Positions 36,301 through 49,909 of a stretch of DNA of 64,000 bases are shown here, one piece after another; position 1 is the stretch's first letter, and each line of letters starts with the position of its first letter. This DNA is from Diospyros lotus. Its lineage: Eukaryota > Streptophyta > Magnoliopsida > Ericales > Ebenaceae. Both the position numbers and the translations under genes were made by a program. The DNA lies in contig NC_068345.1 of NCBI RefSeq assembly GCF_014633365.1, positions 16,624,058-16,688,057 of the forward strand, given 5' to 3'. The notes beneath the pieces are model-generated. The model saw only the letters and a program-made list of their open reading frames with translations, searched no databases and was not told the origin of the DNA.

Positions 36301-39300
36301 AGAAAACTTGAGTTTTCGCCATGGGTCCAATGTAGAATACTTAAAACAAGAAAGAGTCAACTTTGTTCAATCATGATATCTCAAAGTTAACTCATTTGTT
36401 TCTACGATTCCAAATTCAGGTCAAAGAACACATTTTGATAAAATAATTACGCCAAACAAAGTTTAATTTCAGATTTCAAGAAGTTTTGAAAACTTGAGTT
36501 TTAGCCATGGGTCCATTGTACAACACTTGAAAGAAGAAAGAGTCAACTTTGTTCAATCAACGATATCTCAAAATTGACTTAATTGCTTTTGACGATTCCA
36601 AATCTTGGTGGAAGACGACATTTTGATAAACTAGTTACGCTAAACAATGATCAATTTCGGATTTCGAGAAGTTTTGAAAACTTGAGTTTTAGCCATGGGT
36701 CCAATGTAGAACACTTGAAACAAGAACGAGTCAACTTTGTTCAATCAATGATATCTCAAAATTGACTCATTTGCTTTGGACTATTCCAAACCTAGGTGAA
36801 AGATGACATTTTGATAAACTAATTACTCTAAAGAAAGTTAAATTTTGGATTTCGGAAAGTTTAGAAAACTTGAGTTTTAGCGATGGGTCCAATGTAGAAT
36901 ACTTAAAACAAGAAAGGGTCAACTTTGTTCAATCAAGATATCTCAAAGTTAACTCATTTGCTTTCGACGATTCCAAATTTAGGTCAAAGAACACATTTTG
37001 ATAAAATAATTACGCCAAAGAAAGTTTAATTTCAGATTTCGGGAAGTTTTGAAAACTTGAGTTTTAGCCATGGGTCCATTGTAGAACACTTGAAAGAAGA
37101 AAGAGTCAACTTTGTTCAATCAACGATATCTCAAAATTGACTTAATTGCTTTTGACGATTCCAAATCTTGGTGAAAGACAACATTTTGATAAACTAATTA
37201 CGCTAAAGAAACTTCAATTTTGGATTTCGGAAACTTTAGAAAACTTGAGTTTTCGCCATGGGTCCAATGTAGAATACTTAAAACAAGAAAGAGTCAACTT
37301 TGTTCAATCAAGATATCTGAAAGTTAACTCATTTGCTTTCGACGATTCCAAATTTAGGTCAAAGAACACATTTTGATAAAATAATTACGCCAAACAAAGT
37401 TTAATTTCAGATTTCGGGAAGTTTTGAAAACTTGAGTTTTAGCCATGGGTCCATTGTACAACACTTGAAAGAAGAAAGAGTCAACTTTGTTCAATCAACG
37501 ATATCTCAAAATTGACTTAATTGCTTTTGACGATTCCAAATCTTGGTGAAAGACAACATTTTGATAAACTAATTACGCTAAACAAAGATCAATTTCGAAT
37601 TTCGAAAAGTTTTGAAAACTTTAGTTTTCGCCATGGGTCCATTGTACAACACTTGAAAGAAGAAAGAGTCAACTTTGTTAAATCAACGATATCTCAAAAT
37701 TGACTTAATTGCTTTTGACGATTCCAAATCTTGGTGAATGACGACATTTTGATAAACTAATTACGCTAAAGAAACTTCAATTTTGGATTTCGGAAAGTTT
37801 AGAGAACTTGAGTTTTCGCCATCGGTCCAATGTAGAATACTTAAAACAAGAAAGACTCAACTTTGTTCAATCAAGATATCTCAAAGTTAACTCATTTGCT
37901 TTCTACGATTCCAAATTTAGGTCAAAGAACACATTTTGATAACATAATTACGCCAAAGAAAGTTTAATTTCAAATTTCGGGAAGTTTTGAAAACTTGAGT
38001 TTTAGCCATGGGTCCATTGTACAACACTTGAAAGAAGAAAGAGTCAACTTCGTTCAATCAACGATATCTCAAAATTGACTTAATTGCTTTTGACGATTCC
38101 AAATCTTGGTGAAAGACGACATTTTGATAAACTAATTACGCTAAAGAAAGATTAATTTCGGATTTCGGAAAGTTTTGAAAACTTGAGTTTTCGCCATGGG
38201 TCCATTGTACAACACTTGAAAGAAGAAAGAGTCAACTTTGTTAAATCAACGATATCTCAAAATTGACTTAATTTCTTTTGACGATTCCAAATCTTGGTGA
38301 AAGACGACATTTTGATAAACTAATTACGCTAAAGAAACTTCAATTTTGGATTTCGGAAAGTTTAGAGAACTTGAGTTTTCGCCATGGGTCCAATGTAGAA
38401 TACTTAAAACAAGAAAGACTCAACTTTGTTCAATCAAGATATCTCAAAGTTAACTCATTTGCTTTCGACGATTCCAAATTTAGGTCAAAGAACACATTTT
38501 AATAAAATAATTACGCCAAAGAAAGTTTAAATTTAGATTTCGGGAAGTTTTGAAAACTTGAGTTTTAGCCATGGGTCCATTGTACAACACTTGAAAGAAG
38601 AAAGAGTCAACTTTGTTCAATCGACGATATCTCAAAATTAACTTAATTGCTTTTGACGATTCCAAATCTTGGTGAAAGACGACATTTTGATAAACTAATT
38701 ACGCTAAACAAAGATCAATTTCGAATTTCGAGAAGTTTTCAAAACTTGAGTTTTAGCCATGGGTCCAATGTAGAACACTTGAAACAAGAAAGAGTCAACT
38801 TTGTTCAATCAATGATATCTCAAAATTGACTTAATTGCTTTTGACGATTCCAAATCTTGGTGAAAGACGACATTTTGATAAACTAATTACGCTAAACAAA
38901 GATCAATTTCGAATTTCGAGAAGTTTTCAAAACTTGAGTTTTAGCCATGGGTCCAATGTAGAACACTTGAAACAAGAAAGAGTCAACTTTGTTCAATCAA
39001 TGATATCTCAAAATTGACTTAATTGCTTTTGACGATTCCAAATCTTGGTGAAAGACGACATTTTGATAAACTAATTATGCTAAAGAAACTTCAATTTTGG
39101 ATTTCGGAAAGTTTAGAGAACTTGAGTTTTCGCCATGGGTCCAATGTAGAATACTTAAAACAAGAAAGACTCAACTTTGTTCAATCAAGATATCTCAAAG
39201 TTAACTCATTTGCTTTCGACGATTCCAAATTTAGGTCAAAGAACACATTTTGATAACATAATTACGCCAAAGAAAGTTTAATTTCAGATTTCGGGAAGTT

Positions 39301-40301
39301 TTGAAAACTTGAGTTTTAGCCATGGGTCCATTGTACAACACTTGAAAGAAGAAAGAGTCAACTTTGTTCAATCAACGATATCTCAAAATTGACTTAATTG
39401 CTTTTGGCGATTCCAAATCTTGGTGAAAGACAACATTTTGATAAACAAATTACGCTAAACAAAGATCAATTTCGGATTTCGAAAAGTTTTGAAAACTTTA
39501 GTTTTCGCCATGGGTCCATTGTACAACACTTGAAAGAAGAAAGAGTCAACTTTGTTAAATCAACGATATCTCAAAATTGACTTAATTGCTTTTGACGATT
39601 CCAAATCTTGGTGAATGACGACATTTTGATAAACTAATTACGCTAAAGAAACTTCAATTTTGGATTTCGGAAAGTTTAGAGAACTTGAGTTTTCGCCATC
39701 GGTCCAATGTAGAATACTTAAAACAAGAAAGACTCAACTTTGTTCAATCAAGATATCTCAAAGTTAACTCATTTGCTTTCTACGATTCCAAATTTAGGTC
39801 AAAGAACACATTTTGATAAAATAATTACGCCAAAGAAAGTTTAAATTTAGATTTCGGGAAGTTTTGAAAACTTGAGTTTTAGCCATGGGTCCATTGTACA
39901 ACACTTGAAAGAAGAAAGAGTCAACTTTGTTCAATCGACTATATCTCAAAATTAACTTAATTGCTTTTGACGATTCCAAATCTTGGTGAAAGACGACATT
40001 TTGATAAACTAATTACGCTAAACAAAGATCAATTTCGAATTTCGAGAAGTTTTCAAAACTTGAGTTTTAGCCATGGGTCCAATGTAGAACACTTGAAACA
40101 AGAAAGAGTCAACTTTGTTCAATCAATGATATCTCAAAATTGACTTAATTGCTTTTGACGATTCCAAATCTTGGTGAAAGACGACATTTTGATAAACTAA
40201 TTACGCTAAACAAAGATCAATTTCGGATTTCGAAAAGTTTTGAAAACTTTAGTTTTCGCCATGGGTCCATTGTACAACACTTGAAAGAAGAAAGAGTCAA
40301 C
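33394..40301 (+). repeat. Displaced copy of 18.57-28.86 kb lacking one 3,377-bp unit
   Basis: From 33394 to about 35,855 the offset to the upstream copy is 14,822 bp (for example 35083 and 20261, both with GACGAATCC). From about 35,870 to 40,300 it best matches at 11,445 bp (37146 and 25701, 39398 and 27953). The two offsets differ by 3,377, exactly the tandem unit that occurs once here and twice upstream. Private changes: AGACTGAGTC near 36,164, AAAGATGAC near 36,238, and TTTTGGCGATT near 39,406. B with GAATGCTT at 33,522 is shared with 18,698. Confidence 0.87.
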
Positions 40302-40901
40302 TTTGTTAAATCAACGATATATGTCAAAATTGACTTAATTGCTTTTGACGATTCCAAATCTTGGTGAATGATGACATTTTGATAAACTAATTACGCTAAA
40401 GAAACTTCAATTTTGGATTTCGGAAAGTTTAGAGAACTTGAGTTTTCGCCATCGGTCCAATGTAGAATACTTAAAACACGAAAGACTCAACTTTGTTCAA
40501 TCAAGATATCTCAAAGTTAACTCATTTGCTTTCGACGATTCCAAATTTAGGTCAAAGAACACATTTTGATAACATAATTACGCCAAAGAAAGTTTAATTT
40601 CAAATTTCGGGAAGTTTTGAAAACTTGAGTTTTAGCCATGGGTCCATTGTACAACACTTGAAAGAAGAAAGAGTCAACTTCGTTCAATCAACGATATCTC
40701 AAAATTGACTTAATTGCTTTTGACGATTCCAAATCTTGGTGAAAGACGACATTTTGATAAACTAATTACGCTAAACAAAGATTAATTTCGGATTTCGGAA
40801 AGTTTTGAAAACTTGAGTTTTCGCCATGGGTCCATTGTACAACACTTGAAAGAAGAAAGAGTCAACTTTGTTAAATCAACGATATCTCAAAATTGACTTA
40901 A
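39586..40901 (+). repeat. 7-mer tandem pair, unit 1 (1,316 bp)
   Basis: This unit is followed by a copy at 40,902-42,215. It contains B, C2, A1 (39961), A2 (40149), B, C and A. It carries a private 2-bp insertion at about 40,321 (GATATATGTC) and AACACGAAAG near 40,475. C2 reads CGACTATATC near 39,937. The B after the insertion has GAATGATGAC. Confidence 0.82.
40315..40327 (+). other. Private 2-bp insertion in an A2 monomer
   Basis: The usual CGATATCTCAAAAT reads CGATATATGTCAAAAT here. It removes the GATATC of this monomer and marks the first of the two 7-mer units only, so it arose after that duplication or was corrected in the partner. Confidence 0.85.
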
Positions 40902-42215
40902 TTGCTTTTGACGATTCCAAATCTTGGTGAATGACGACATTTTGATAAACTAATTACGCTAAAGAAACTTCAATTTTGGATTTCGGAAAGTTTAGAGAAC
41001 TTGAGTTTTCGCCATCGGTCCAATGTAGAATACTTAAAACAAGAAAGACTCAACTTTGTTCAATCAAGATATCTCAAAGTTAACTCATTTGCTTTCTACG
41101 ATTCCAAATTTAGGTCAAAGAACACATTTTGATAAAATAATTACGCCAAAGAAAGTTTAAATTTAGATTTCGGGAAGTTTTGAAAACTTGAGTTTTAGCC
41201 ATGGGTCCATTGTACAACACTTGAAAGAAGAAAGAGTCAACTTTGTTCAATCGACGATATCTCAAAATTAACTTAATTGCTTTTGACGATTCCAAATCTT
41301 GGTGAAAGACGACATTTTGATAAACTAATTACGCTAAACAAAGATCAATTTCGAATTTCGAGAAGTTTTCAAAACTTGAGTTTTAGCCATGGGTCCAATG
41401 TAGAACACTTGAAACAAGAAAGAGTCAACTTTGTTCAATCAATGATATCTCAAAATTGACTTAATTGCTTTTGACGATTCCAAATCTTGGTGAAAGACGA
41501 CATTTTGATAAACTAATTACGCTAAACAAAGATCAATTTCGGATTTCGAAAAGTTTTGAAAACTTTAGTTTTCGCCATGGGTCCATTGTACAACACTTGA
41601 AAGAAGAAAGAGTCAACTTTGTTAAATCAACGATATCTCAAAATTGACTTAATTGCTTTTGACGATTCCAAATCTTGGTGAATGATGACATTTTGATAAA
41701 CTAATTACGCTAAAGAAACTTCAATTTTGGATTTCGGAAAGTTTAGAGAACTTGAGTTTTCGCCATCGGTCCAATGTAGAATACTTAAAACAAGAAAGAC
41801 TCAACTTTGTTCAATCAAGATATCTCAAAGTTAACTCATTTGCTTTCGACGATTCCAAATTTAGGTCAAAGAACACATTTTGATAACATAATTACGCCAA
41901 AGAAAGTTTAATTTCAAATTTCGGGAAGTTTTGAAAACTTGAGTTTTAGCCATGGGTCCATTGTACAACACTTGAAAGAAGAAAGAGTCAACTTCGTTCA
42001 ATCAACGATATCTCAAAATTGACTTAATTGCTTTTGACGATTCCAAATCTTGGTGAAAGACGACATTTTGATAAACTAATTACGCTAAACAAAGATTAAT
42101 TTCGGATTTCGGAAAGTTTTGAAAACTTGAGTTTTCGCCATGGGTCCATTGTACAACACTTGAAAGAAGAAAGAGTCAACTTTGTTAAATCAACGATATC
42201 TCAAAATTGACTTAA
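40902..42215 (+). repeat. 7-mer tandem pair, unit 2 (1,314 bp)
   Basis: This unit matches unit 1 with an offset of 1,316 before the 2-bp insertion and 1,314 after it. It keeps the standard GATATCTC and CGACGATATC where unit 1 has changes. GAATGATGAC is shared (40,366 and 41,680). The following B, at 42,216, opens ATTTCTTTTGACG and is not part of the pair. Confidence 0.82.
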
Positions 42216-42590
42216 TTTCTTTTGACGATTCCAAATCTTGGTGAAAGACGACATTTTGATAAACTAATTACGCTAAAGAAACTTCAATTTTGGATTTCGG
42301 AAAGTTTAGAGAACTTGAGTTTTCGCCATGGGTCCAATGTAGAATACTTAAAACAAGAAAGACTCAACTTTGTTCAATCAAGATATCTCAAAGTTAACTC
42401 ATTTGCTTTCGACGATTCCAAATTTAGGTCAAAGAACACATTTTAATAAAATAATTACGCCAAAGAAAGTTTTAATTTAGATTTCGGGAAGTTTTGAAAA
42501 CTTGAGTTTTAGCCATGGGTCCATTGTACAACACTTGAAAGAAGAAAGAGTCAACTTTGTTCAATCAACGATATCTCAAAATTGACTTAA
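42216..42590 (+). repeat. Local 375-bp B-C dimer duplication, unit 1
   Basis: This B-C pair is followed directly by another B-C pair with no A between. Its C carries AAGTTTTAATTTAG near 42,466, a string I see at only one other place, 375 bp downstream. That shared private form points to a recent local duplication. Confidence 0.8.
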
Positions 42591-42965
42591 TTGCTTTTGA
42601 CGATTCCAAATCTTGGTGAATGACGACATTTTGATAAACTAATTACGCTAAAGAAACTTCAATTTTGGATTTCGGAAAGTTTAGAGAACTTGAGTTTTCG
42701 CCATGGGTCCAATGTAGAATACTTAAAACAAGAAAGACTCAACTTTGTTCAATCAAGATATCTCAAAGTTAACTCATTTGCTTTCGACGATTCCAAATTT
42801 AGGTCAAAGAACACATTTTAATAAAATAATTACGCCAAAGAAAGTTTTAATTTAGATTTCGGGAAGTTTTGAAAACTTGAGTTTTAGCCATGGGTCCATT
42901 GTACAACACTTGAAAGAAGAAAGAGTCAACTTTGTTCAATCAACGATATCTCAAAATTGACTTAA
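42591..42965 (+). repeat. Local 375-bp B-C dimer duplication, unit 2
   Basis: Second B-C pair, with AAGTTTTAATTTAG near 42,841. Its B opens TTGCTTTTGACG with GAATGACG, unlike unit 1 (ATTTCTTTTGACG, GAAAGACG), so the front of the dimer differs while the body is shared. The partner block at 46.5-46.9 kb has only one dimer here. Confidence 0.78.
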
Positions 42966-45900
42966 TTGCTTTTGACGATTCCAAATCTTGGTGAAAGACA
43001 ACATTTTGATAAACTAATTACGCTAAACAAAGATCAATTTCGGATTTCGAAAAGTTTTGAAAACTTTAGTTTTCGCCATGGGTCCATTGTACAACACTTG
43101 AAATAAGAAAGAGTCAACTTTGTTAAATCAACGATATCTCAAAATTGACTTAATTGCTTTTGACGATTCCAAATCTTGGTGAATGATGACATTTTGATAA
43201 ACTAATTACGCTAAAGAAACTTCAATTTTGGATTTCGGAAAGTTTAGAGAACTTGAGTTTTCGCCATGGGTCCAATGTAGAATGCTTAAAACAAGAAAGA
43301 CTCAACTTTGTTCAATCAAGATATCTCAAAGTTAACTCATTTGCTTTCGACGATTCCAAATTTAGGTCAAAGAACACATTTTGATAACATAATTACGCCA
43401 AAGAAAGTTTAATTTCAGATTTCGGGAAGTTTTGAAAACTTGAGTTTTAGCCATGGGTCCATTGTACAACACTTGAAAGAAGAAAGAGTCAACTTTGTTC
43501 AATCAACGATATCTCAAAATTGACTTAATTTCTTTTGATGATTCCAAATCTTGGTGAAAGACGACATTTTGATAAACTAATTATGCTAAACAAAGATCAA
43601 TTTCGGATTTCGAAAAGTTTTGAAAACTTGAGTTTTCGCCATGGGTCCATTGTACAACACTTGGAAGAAGAAAGAGTCAACTTTGTTAAATCAACGATAT
43701 CTCAAAATTGACTTAATTGCTTTTGACGATTCCAAATTTTTGTGAAAGACGACATTTTGATAAACTAATTACGCTAAAGAAACTTCAATTTTGGATTTCG
43801 AAAAGTTTAGAAAACTTGAGTTTTCGCCATGGGTCCAATGTAGAATACTTAAAACAAGAAAGAGTCAACTTTGTTCAATCAAGATATCTCAAAGTTAACT
43901 CATTTTCATTCGAGGATTCCAAATTTAGGTCAAAGAACACATTTTGATAAAATATTTACGCCAAACAAAGTTTAATTTCAGATTTCGGGAAGTTTTGAAA
44001 ACTTGAGTTTTAGCCATGGGTCCATTGTACAACACTTGAAAGAAGAAAGAGTCAACTTTGTTCAATCAACGATATCTCAAAATTGACTTAATTTCTTTTG
44101 ACGATTCCAAATCTTGGAGAAAGACGACATTTTGATAAACTAGTTACGCTAAACAAAGATCAATTTCGGATTTTGAGAAGTTTTGAAAACTTGAGTTTTA
44201 GCCATGGGTCCAATGTAGAACACTTGAAACAAGAACGAGCCAACTTTGTTCAATCAATGATATCTCAAAATTGACTCATTTGCTTTGGACGATTCCAAAC
44301 CTAGGTGAAAGACGACATTTTGATAAACTAATTACTCTAAAGAAAGTTCAATTTTGGATTTCGGAAAGTTTAGAAAACTTGAGTTTTAGCGATGGGTCCA
44401 ATGTAGAATACTTAAAACAAGAAAGGGTCAACTTTGTTCAATCAAGATATCTCAAAGTTAATTCATTTGCTTTCGACGATTCCAAATTTAGGTCAAAGAA
44501 CACATTTTGATAAAATAATTACGCCAAAGAAAGTTTAATTTCAGATTTCGGGAAGTTTTGAAAACTTGAGTTTTAACCATGGGTCCATTGTACAATAGTT
44601 GAAAGACGAAAGAGTCAACTTTGTTCAATCAACGATATCTCAAAATTGACTTAATTGCTTTTGACGATTCCAAATCTTGGTGAAAGACGACATTTTGATA
44701 AACTAGTTACGCTAAACAAAGATCAATTTCGGATTTCGAAAAGTTTTGAAAACTTGAGTTTTCGCCATGGGTCCATTGTACAACACTTGGAAGAAGAAAG
44801 AGTCAACTTTGTTAAATCAACGATATCTCAAAATTGACTTAATTGCTTTTGACGATTCCAAATTTTTGTGAAAGACGACATTTTGATAAACTAATTACGC
44901 TAAAGAAACTTCAATTTTGGATTTCGAAAAGTTTAGAAAACTTGAGTTTTCGCCATGGGTCCAATGTAGAATACTTAAAACAAGAAAGACTCAACTTTGT
45001 TCAATCAAGATATCTCAAGGTTAACTCATTTGCTTTCGACGATTCCAAATATAGGTCAAAGAACACATTTTGATAAAATAATTACGCCAAACAAAGTTTA
45101 ATTTCAGATTTCGGGAAGTTTTGAAAACTTGAGTTTTAGCCATGGGTCCATTGTACAACACTTGAAAGAAGAAAGAGTCAACTTTGTTCAATCAACGATA
45201 TCTCAAAATTGACTTAATTGCTTTTGACGATTCCAAATCTTGGTGAAAGACGACATTTTGATAAACTAGTTACGCTAAACAAAGATCAATTTCGGATTTC
45301 GAGAAGTTTTGAAAACTTGAGTTTTAGCCATGGGTCCAATGTAGAACACTTGAAACAAGAACGAGCCAACTTTGTTCAATCAATGATATCTCAAAATTGA
45401 CTCATTTGCTTTGGACGATTCCAAACCTAGGTGAAAGACGACATTTTGATAAACTAATTACTCTAAAGAAAGTTCAATTTTGGATTTCGGAAAGTTTAGA
45501 AAACTTGAGTTTTAGCGATGGGTCCAATGTAGAATACTTAAAACAAGAAAAGGTCAACTTTGTTCAATCAAGATATCTCAAAGTTAACTCATTTTCTTTC
45601 GACGATTCCAAATTTAGGTCAAAGAACACATTTTGATAAAATAATTACGCCAAAGAAAGTTTAATTTCAGATTTCGGGAAGTTTTGAAAACTTGAGTTTT
45701 AACCATGGGTCCATTGTACAATAGTTGAAAGACGAAAGAGTCAACTTTGTTCAATAAACGATATATCAAAATTGACTTAATTGCTTTTGACGATTCCAAA
45801 TCTTGGTGAAAGACGACATTTTGATAAACTAATTACGCTAAACAACGATCAATTTTGGATTTCGGAAAGTTTTGAAAACTTTAGTTTTCGCCATGGGTCC

Positions 45901-45968
45901 ATTGTACAACACTTGAAAGAAGAAAGAGTCAACTTTGTTAAATCAACGATATCTCAAAATTGACTTAA

Positions 45969-48900
45969 TTGCTTTTGACGATTCCAAATCTTGGTGAATG
46001 ATGACATTTTGATAAACTAATTACGCTAAAGAAACTTCAATTTTGGATTTCGGAAAGTTTAGAGAACTTGAGTTTTCGCCATCGGTCCAATGTAGAATAC
46101 TTAAAACAAGAAAGACTCAACTTTGTTCAATCAAGATATCTCAAAGTTAACTCATTTGCTTTCGACGATTCCAAATTTAGGTCAAAGAACACATTTTGAT
46201 AACATAATTACGCCAAAGAAAGTTTAATTTCAAATTTCGGGAAGTTTTGAAAACTTGAGTTTTAGCCATGGGTCCATTGTACAACACTTGAAAGAAGAAA
46301 GAGTCAACTTCGTTCAATCAACGATATCTCAAAATTGACTTAATTGCTTTTGACGATTCCAAATCTTGGTGAAAGACGACATTTTGATAAACTAATTACG
46401 CTAAACAAAGATTAATTTCGGATTTCGAAAAGTTTTGAAAACTTGAGTTTTCGCCATGGGTCCATTGTACAACACTTGAAAGAAGAAAGAGTCAACTTTG
46501 TTAAATCAACGATATCTCAAAATTGACTTTATTTCTTTTGACGATTCCAAATCTTGGTGAAAGACGACATTTTGATAAACTAATTACGCTAAAGAAACTT
46601 CAATTTTGGATTTCGGAAAGTTTAGAGAACTTGAGTTTTCGCCATGGGTCCAATGTAGAATACTTAAAACAAGAAAGACTCAACTTTGTTCAATCAAGAT
46701 ATCTCAAAGTTAACTCATTTGCTTTCGACGATTCCAAATTTAGGTCAAAGAACACATTTTAATAAAATAATTACGCCAAAGAAAGTTTAAATTTAGATTT
46801 CGGGAAGTTTTGAAAACTTGAGTTTTAGCCATGGGTCCATTGTACAACACTTGAAAGAAGAAAGAGTCAGCTTTGTTCAATCAACGATATCTCAAAATTG
46901 ACTTAATTGCTTTTGACGATTCCAAATCTTGGTGAAAGACAACATTTTGATAAACTAATTACGCTAAACAAAGATCAATTTCGGATTTCGAAAAGTTTTG
47001 AAAACTTTAGTTTTCGCCATGGGTCCATTGTACAACACTTGAAAGAAGAAAGAGTCAACTTTGTTAAATCAACGATATCTCAAAATTGACTTAATTGCTT
47101 TTGACGATTCCAAATCTTGGTGAATGACGACATTTTGATAAACTAATTACGCTAAAGAAACTTCAATTTTGGATTTCGGAAAGTTTAGAGAACTTGAGTT
47201 TTCGCCATGGGTCCAATGTAGAATGCTTAAAACAAGAAAGACTCAACTTTGTTCAATCAAGATATCTCAAAGTTAACTCATTTGCTTTCGACGATTCCAA
47301 ATTTAGGTCAAAGAACACATTTTGATAACATAATTACGCCAAAGAAAGTTTAATTTCAGATTTCGGGAAGTTTTGAAAACTTGAGTTTTAGCCATGGGTC
47401 CATTGTACAACACTTGAAAGAAGAAAGAGTCAACTTTGTTCAATCAACGATATCTCAAAATTGACTTAATTTCTTTTGATGATTCCAAATCTTGGTGAAA
47501 GACGACATTTTGATAAACTAATTATGCTAAACAAAGATCAATTTCGGATTTCGAAAAGTTTTGAAAACTTGAGTTTTCGCCATGGGTCCATTGTACAACA
47601 CTTGGAAGAAGAAAGAGTCAACTTTGTTAAATCAACGATATCTCAAAATTGACTTAATTGCTTTTGACGATTCCAAATTTTTGTGAAAGACGACATTTTG
47701 ATAAACTAATTACGCTAAAGAAACTTCAATTTTGGATTTCGAAAAGTTTAGAAAACTTGAGTTTTCGCCATGGGTCCAATGTAGAATACTTAAAACAAGA
47801 AAGAGTCAACTTTGTTCAATCAAGATATCTCAAAGTTAACTCATTTTCATTCGAGGATTCCAAATTTAGGTCAAAGAACACATTTTGATAAAATATTTAC
47901 GCCAAACAAAGTTTAATTTCAGATTTCGGGAAGTTTTGAAAACTTGAGTTTTAGCCATGGGTCCATTGTACAACACTTGAAAGAAGAAAGAGTCAACTTT
48001 GTTCAATCAACGATATCTCAAAATTGACTTAATTTCTTTTGACGATTCCAAATCTTGGAGAAAGACGACATTTTGATAAACTAGTTACGCTAAACAAAGA
48101 TCAATTTCGGATTTTGAGAAGTTTTGAAAACTTGAGTTTTAGCCATGGGTCCAATGTAGAACACTTGAAACAAGAACGAGCCAACTTTGTTCAATCAATG
48201 ATATCTCAAAATTGACTCATTTGCTTTGGACGATTCCAAACCTAGGTGAAAGACGACATTTTGATAAACTAATTACTCTAAAGAAAGTTCAATTTTGGAT
48301 TTCGGAAAGTTTAGAAAACTTGAGTTTTAGCGATGGGTCCAATGTAGAATACTTAAAACAAGAAAGGGTCAACTTTGTTCAATCAAGATATCTCAAAGTT
48401 AATTCATTTGCTTTCGACGATTCCAAATTTATGTCAAAGAACACATTTTGATAAAATAATTACGCCAAAGAAAGTTTAATTTCAGATTTCGGGAAGTTTT
48501 GAAAACTTGAGTGTTAACCATGGGTCCATTGTACAATAGTTGAAAGACGAAAGAGTCAACTTTGTTCAATCAACGATATCTCAAAATTGACTTAATTGCT
48601 TTTGACGATTCCAAATCTTGGTGAAAGACGACATTTTGATAAACTAGTTACGCTAAACAAAGATCAATTTCGGATTTCGAAAAGTTTTGAAAACTTGAGT
48701 TTTCGCCATGGGTCCATTGTACAACACTTGGAAGAAGAAAGAGTCAACTTTGTTAAATCAACGATATCTCAAAATTGACTTAATTGCTTTTGACGATTCC
48801 AAATTTTTGTGAAAGACGACATTTTGATAAACTAATTACGCTAAAGAAACTTCAATTTTGGATTTCGAAAAGTTTAGAAAACTTGAGTTTTCGCCATGGG

Positions 48901-49909
48901 TCCAATGTAGAATACTTAAAACAAGAAAGAGTCAACTTTGTTCAATCAAGATATCTCAAAGTTAACTCATTTGCTTTCGACGATTCCAAATATAGGGCAA
49001 AGAACACATTTTGATAAAATAATTACGCCAAACAAAGTTTAATTTCAGATTTCGGGAAGTTTTGAAAAGTTGAGTTTTAGCCATGGGTCCATTGTACAAC
49101 ACTTGAAAGAAGAAAGAGTCAACTTTGTTCAATCAACGATATCTCAAAATTGACTTAATTGCTTTTGACGATTCCAAATCTTGGTGAAAGACGACATTTT
49201 GATAAACTAGTTACGCTAAACAAAGATCAATTTCGGATTTCGAGAAGTTTTGAAAACTTGAGTTTTAGCCATGGGTCCAATGTAGAACACTTGAAACAAG
49301 AACGAGCCAACTTTGTTCAATCAATGATATCTCAAAATTGACTCATTTGCTTTGGACGATTCCAAACCTAGGTGAAAGACGACATTTTGATAAACTAATT
49401 ACTCTAAAGAAAGTTCAATTTTGGATTTCGGAAAGTTTAGAAAACTTGAGTTTTAGCGATGGGTCCAATGTAGAATACTTAAAACAAGAAAAGGTCAACT
49501 TTGTTCAATCAAGATATCTCAAAGTTAACTCATTTTCTTTCGACGATTCCAAATTTAGGTCAAAGAACACATTTTGATAAAATAATTACGCCAAAGAAAG
49601 TTTAATTTCAGATTTCGGGAAGTTTTGAAAACTTGAGTTTTAACCATGGGTCCATTGTACAATAGTTGAAAGACGAAAGAGTCAACTTTGTTCAATAAAC
49701 GATATCTCAAAATTGACTTAATTGCTTTTGACGATTCCAAATCTTGGTGAAAGACGACATTTTGATAAACTAATTACGCTAAACAACGATCAATTTTGGA
49801 TTTCGGAAAGTTTTGAAAACTTTAGTTTTCGCCATGGGTCCATTGTACAACACTTGAAAGAAGAAAGAGTCAACTTTGTTAAATCAACGATATCTCAAAA
49901 TTGACTTAA
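45969..49909 (+). repeat. 21-monomer tandem unit (3,941 bp, 7 trimers), unit 2
   Basis: Downstream partner of the 4,316-bp unit. The match ends near 49,910, where the next B has TTTTGGGTTTCG and AGAATTCTTAAAAC instead of the GAATGATGAC form that starts this unit. ATGTCAAAG near 48,431 (AGGTCAAAG at 44,490) and AAATATAGGGCAAAG near 48,989 are shared with the later copy at 56-57 kb but not with unit 1. Confidence 0.82.

Larger units (their letters stand above)
41653..45968 (+). repeat. 23-monomer tandem unit (4,316 bp), unit 1 of a pair
   Basis: Its left end matches 45,969 onward at 4,316 bp. After the local dimer the offset falls to 3,941 bp (43717 and 47658, 44271 and 48212, 44655 and 48596, 45218 and 49159). 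The 375-bp difference is exactly the extra dimer at 42.2-42.97 kb. Features of the unit include B monomers with TTTTTGTGAAAG, a C with ATTTTCATTCGAGG near 43,903, AATATTTACGCC near 43,952, CTTGGAGAAAG near 44,113, and C monomers with TTTTAACCATGG and ACAATAGTTGAAAGACG. Private changes: TTGAAATAAG near 43,098 and AAGATTTAGG-type C endings replaced by AAATATAGGTC near 45,049. Confidence 0.82.
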
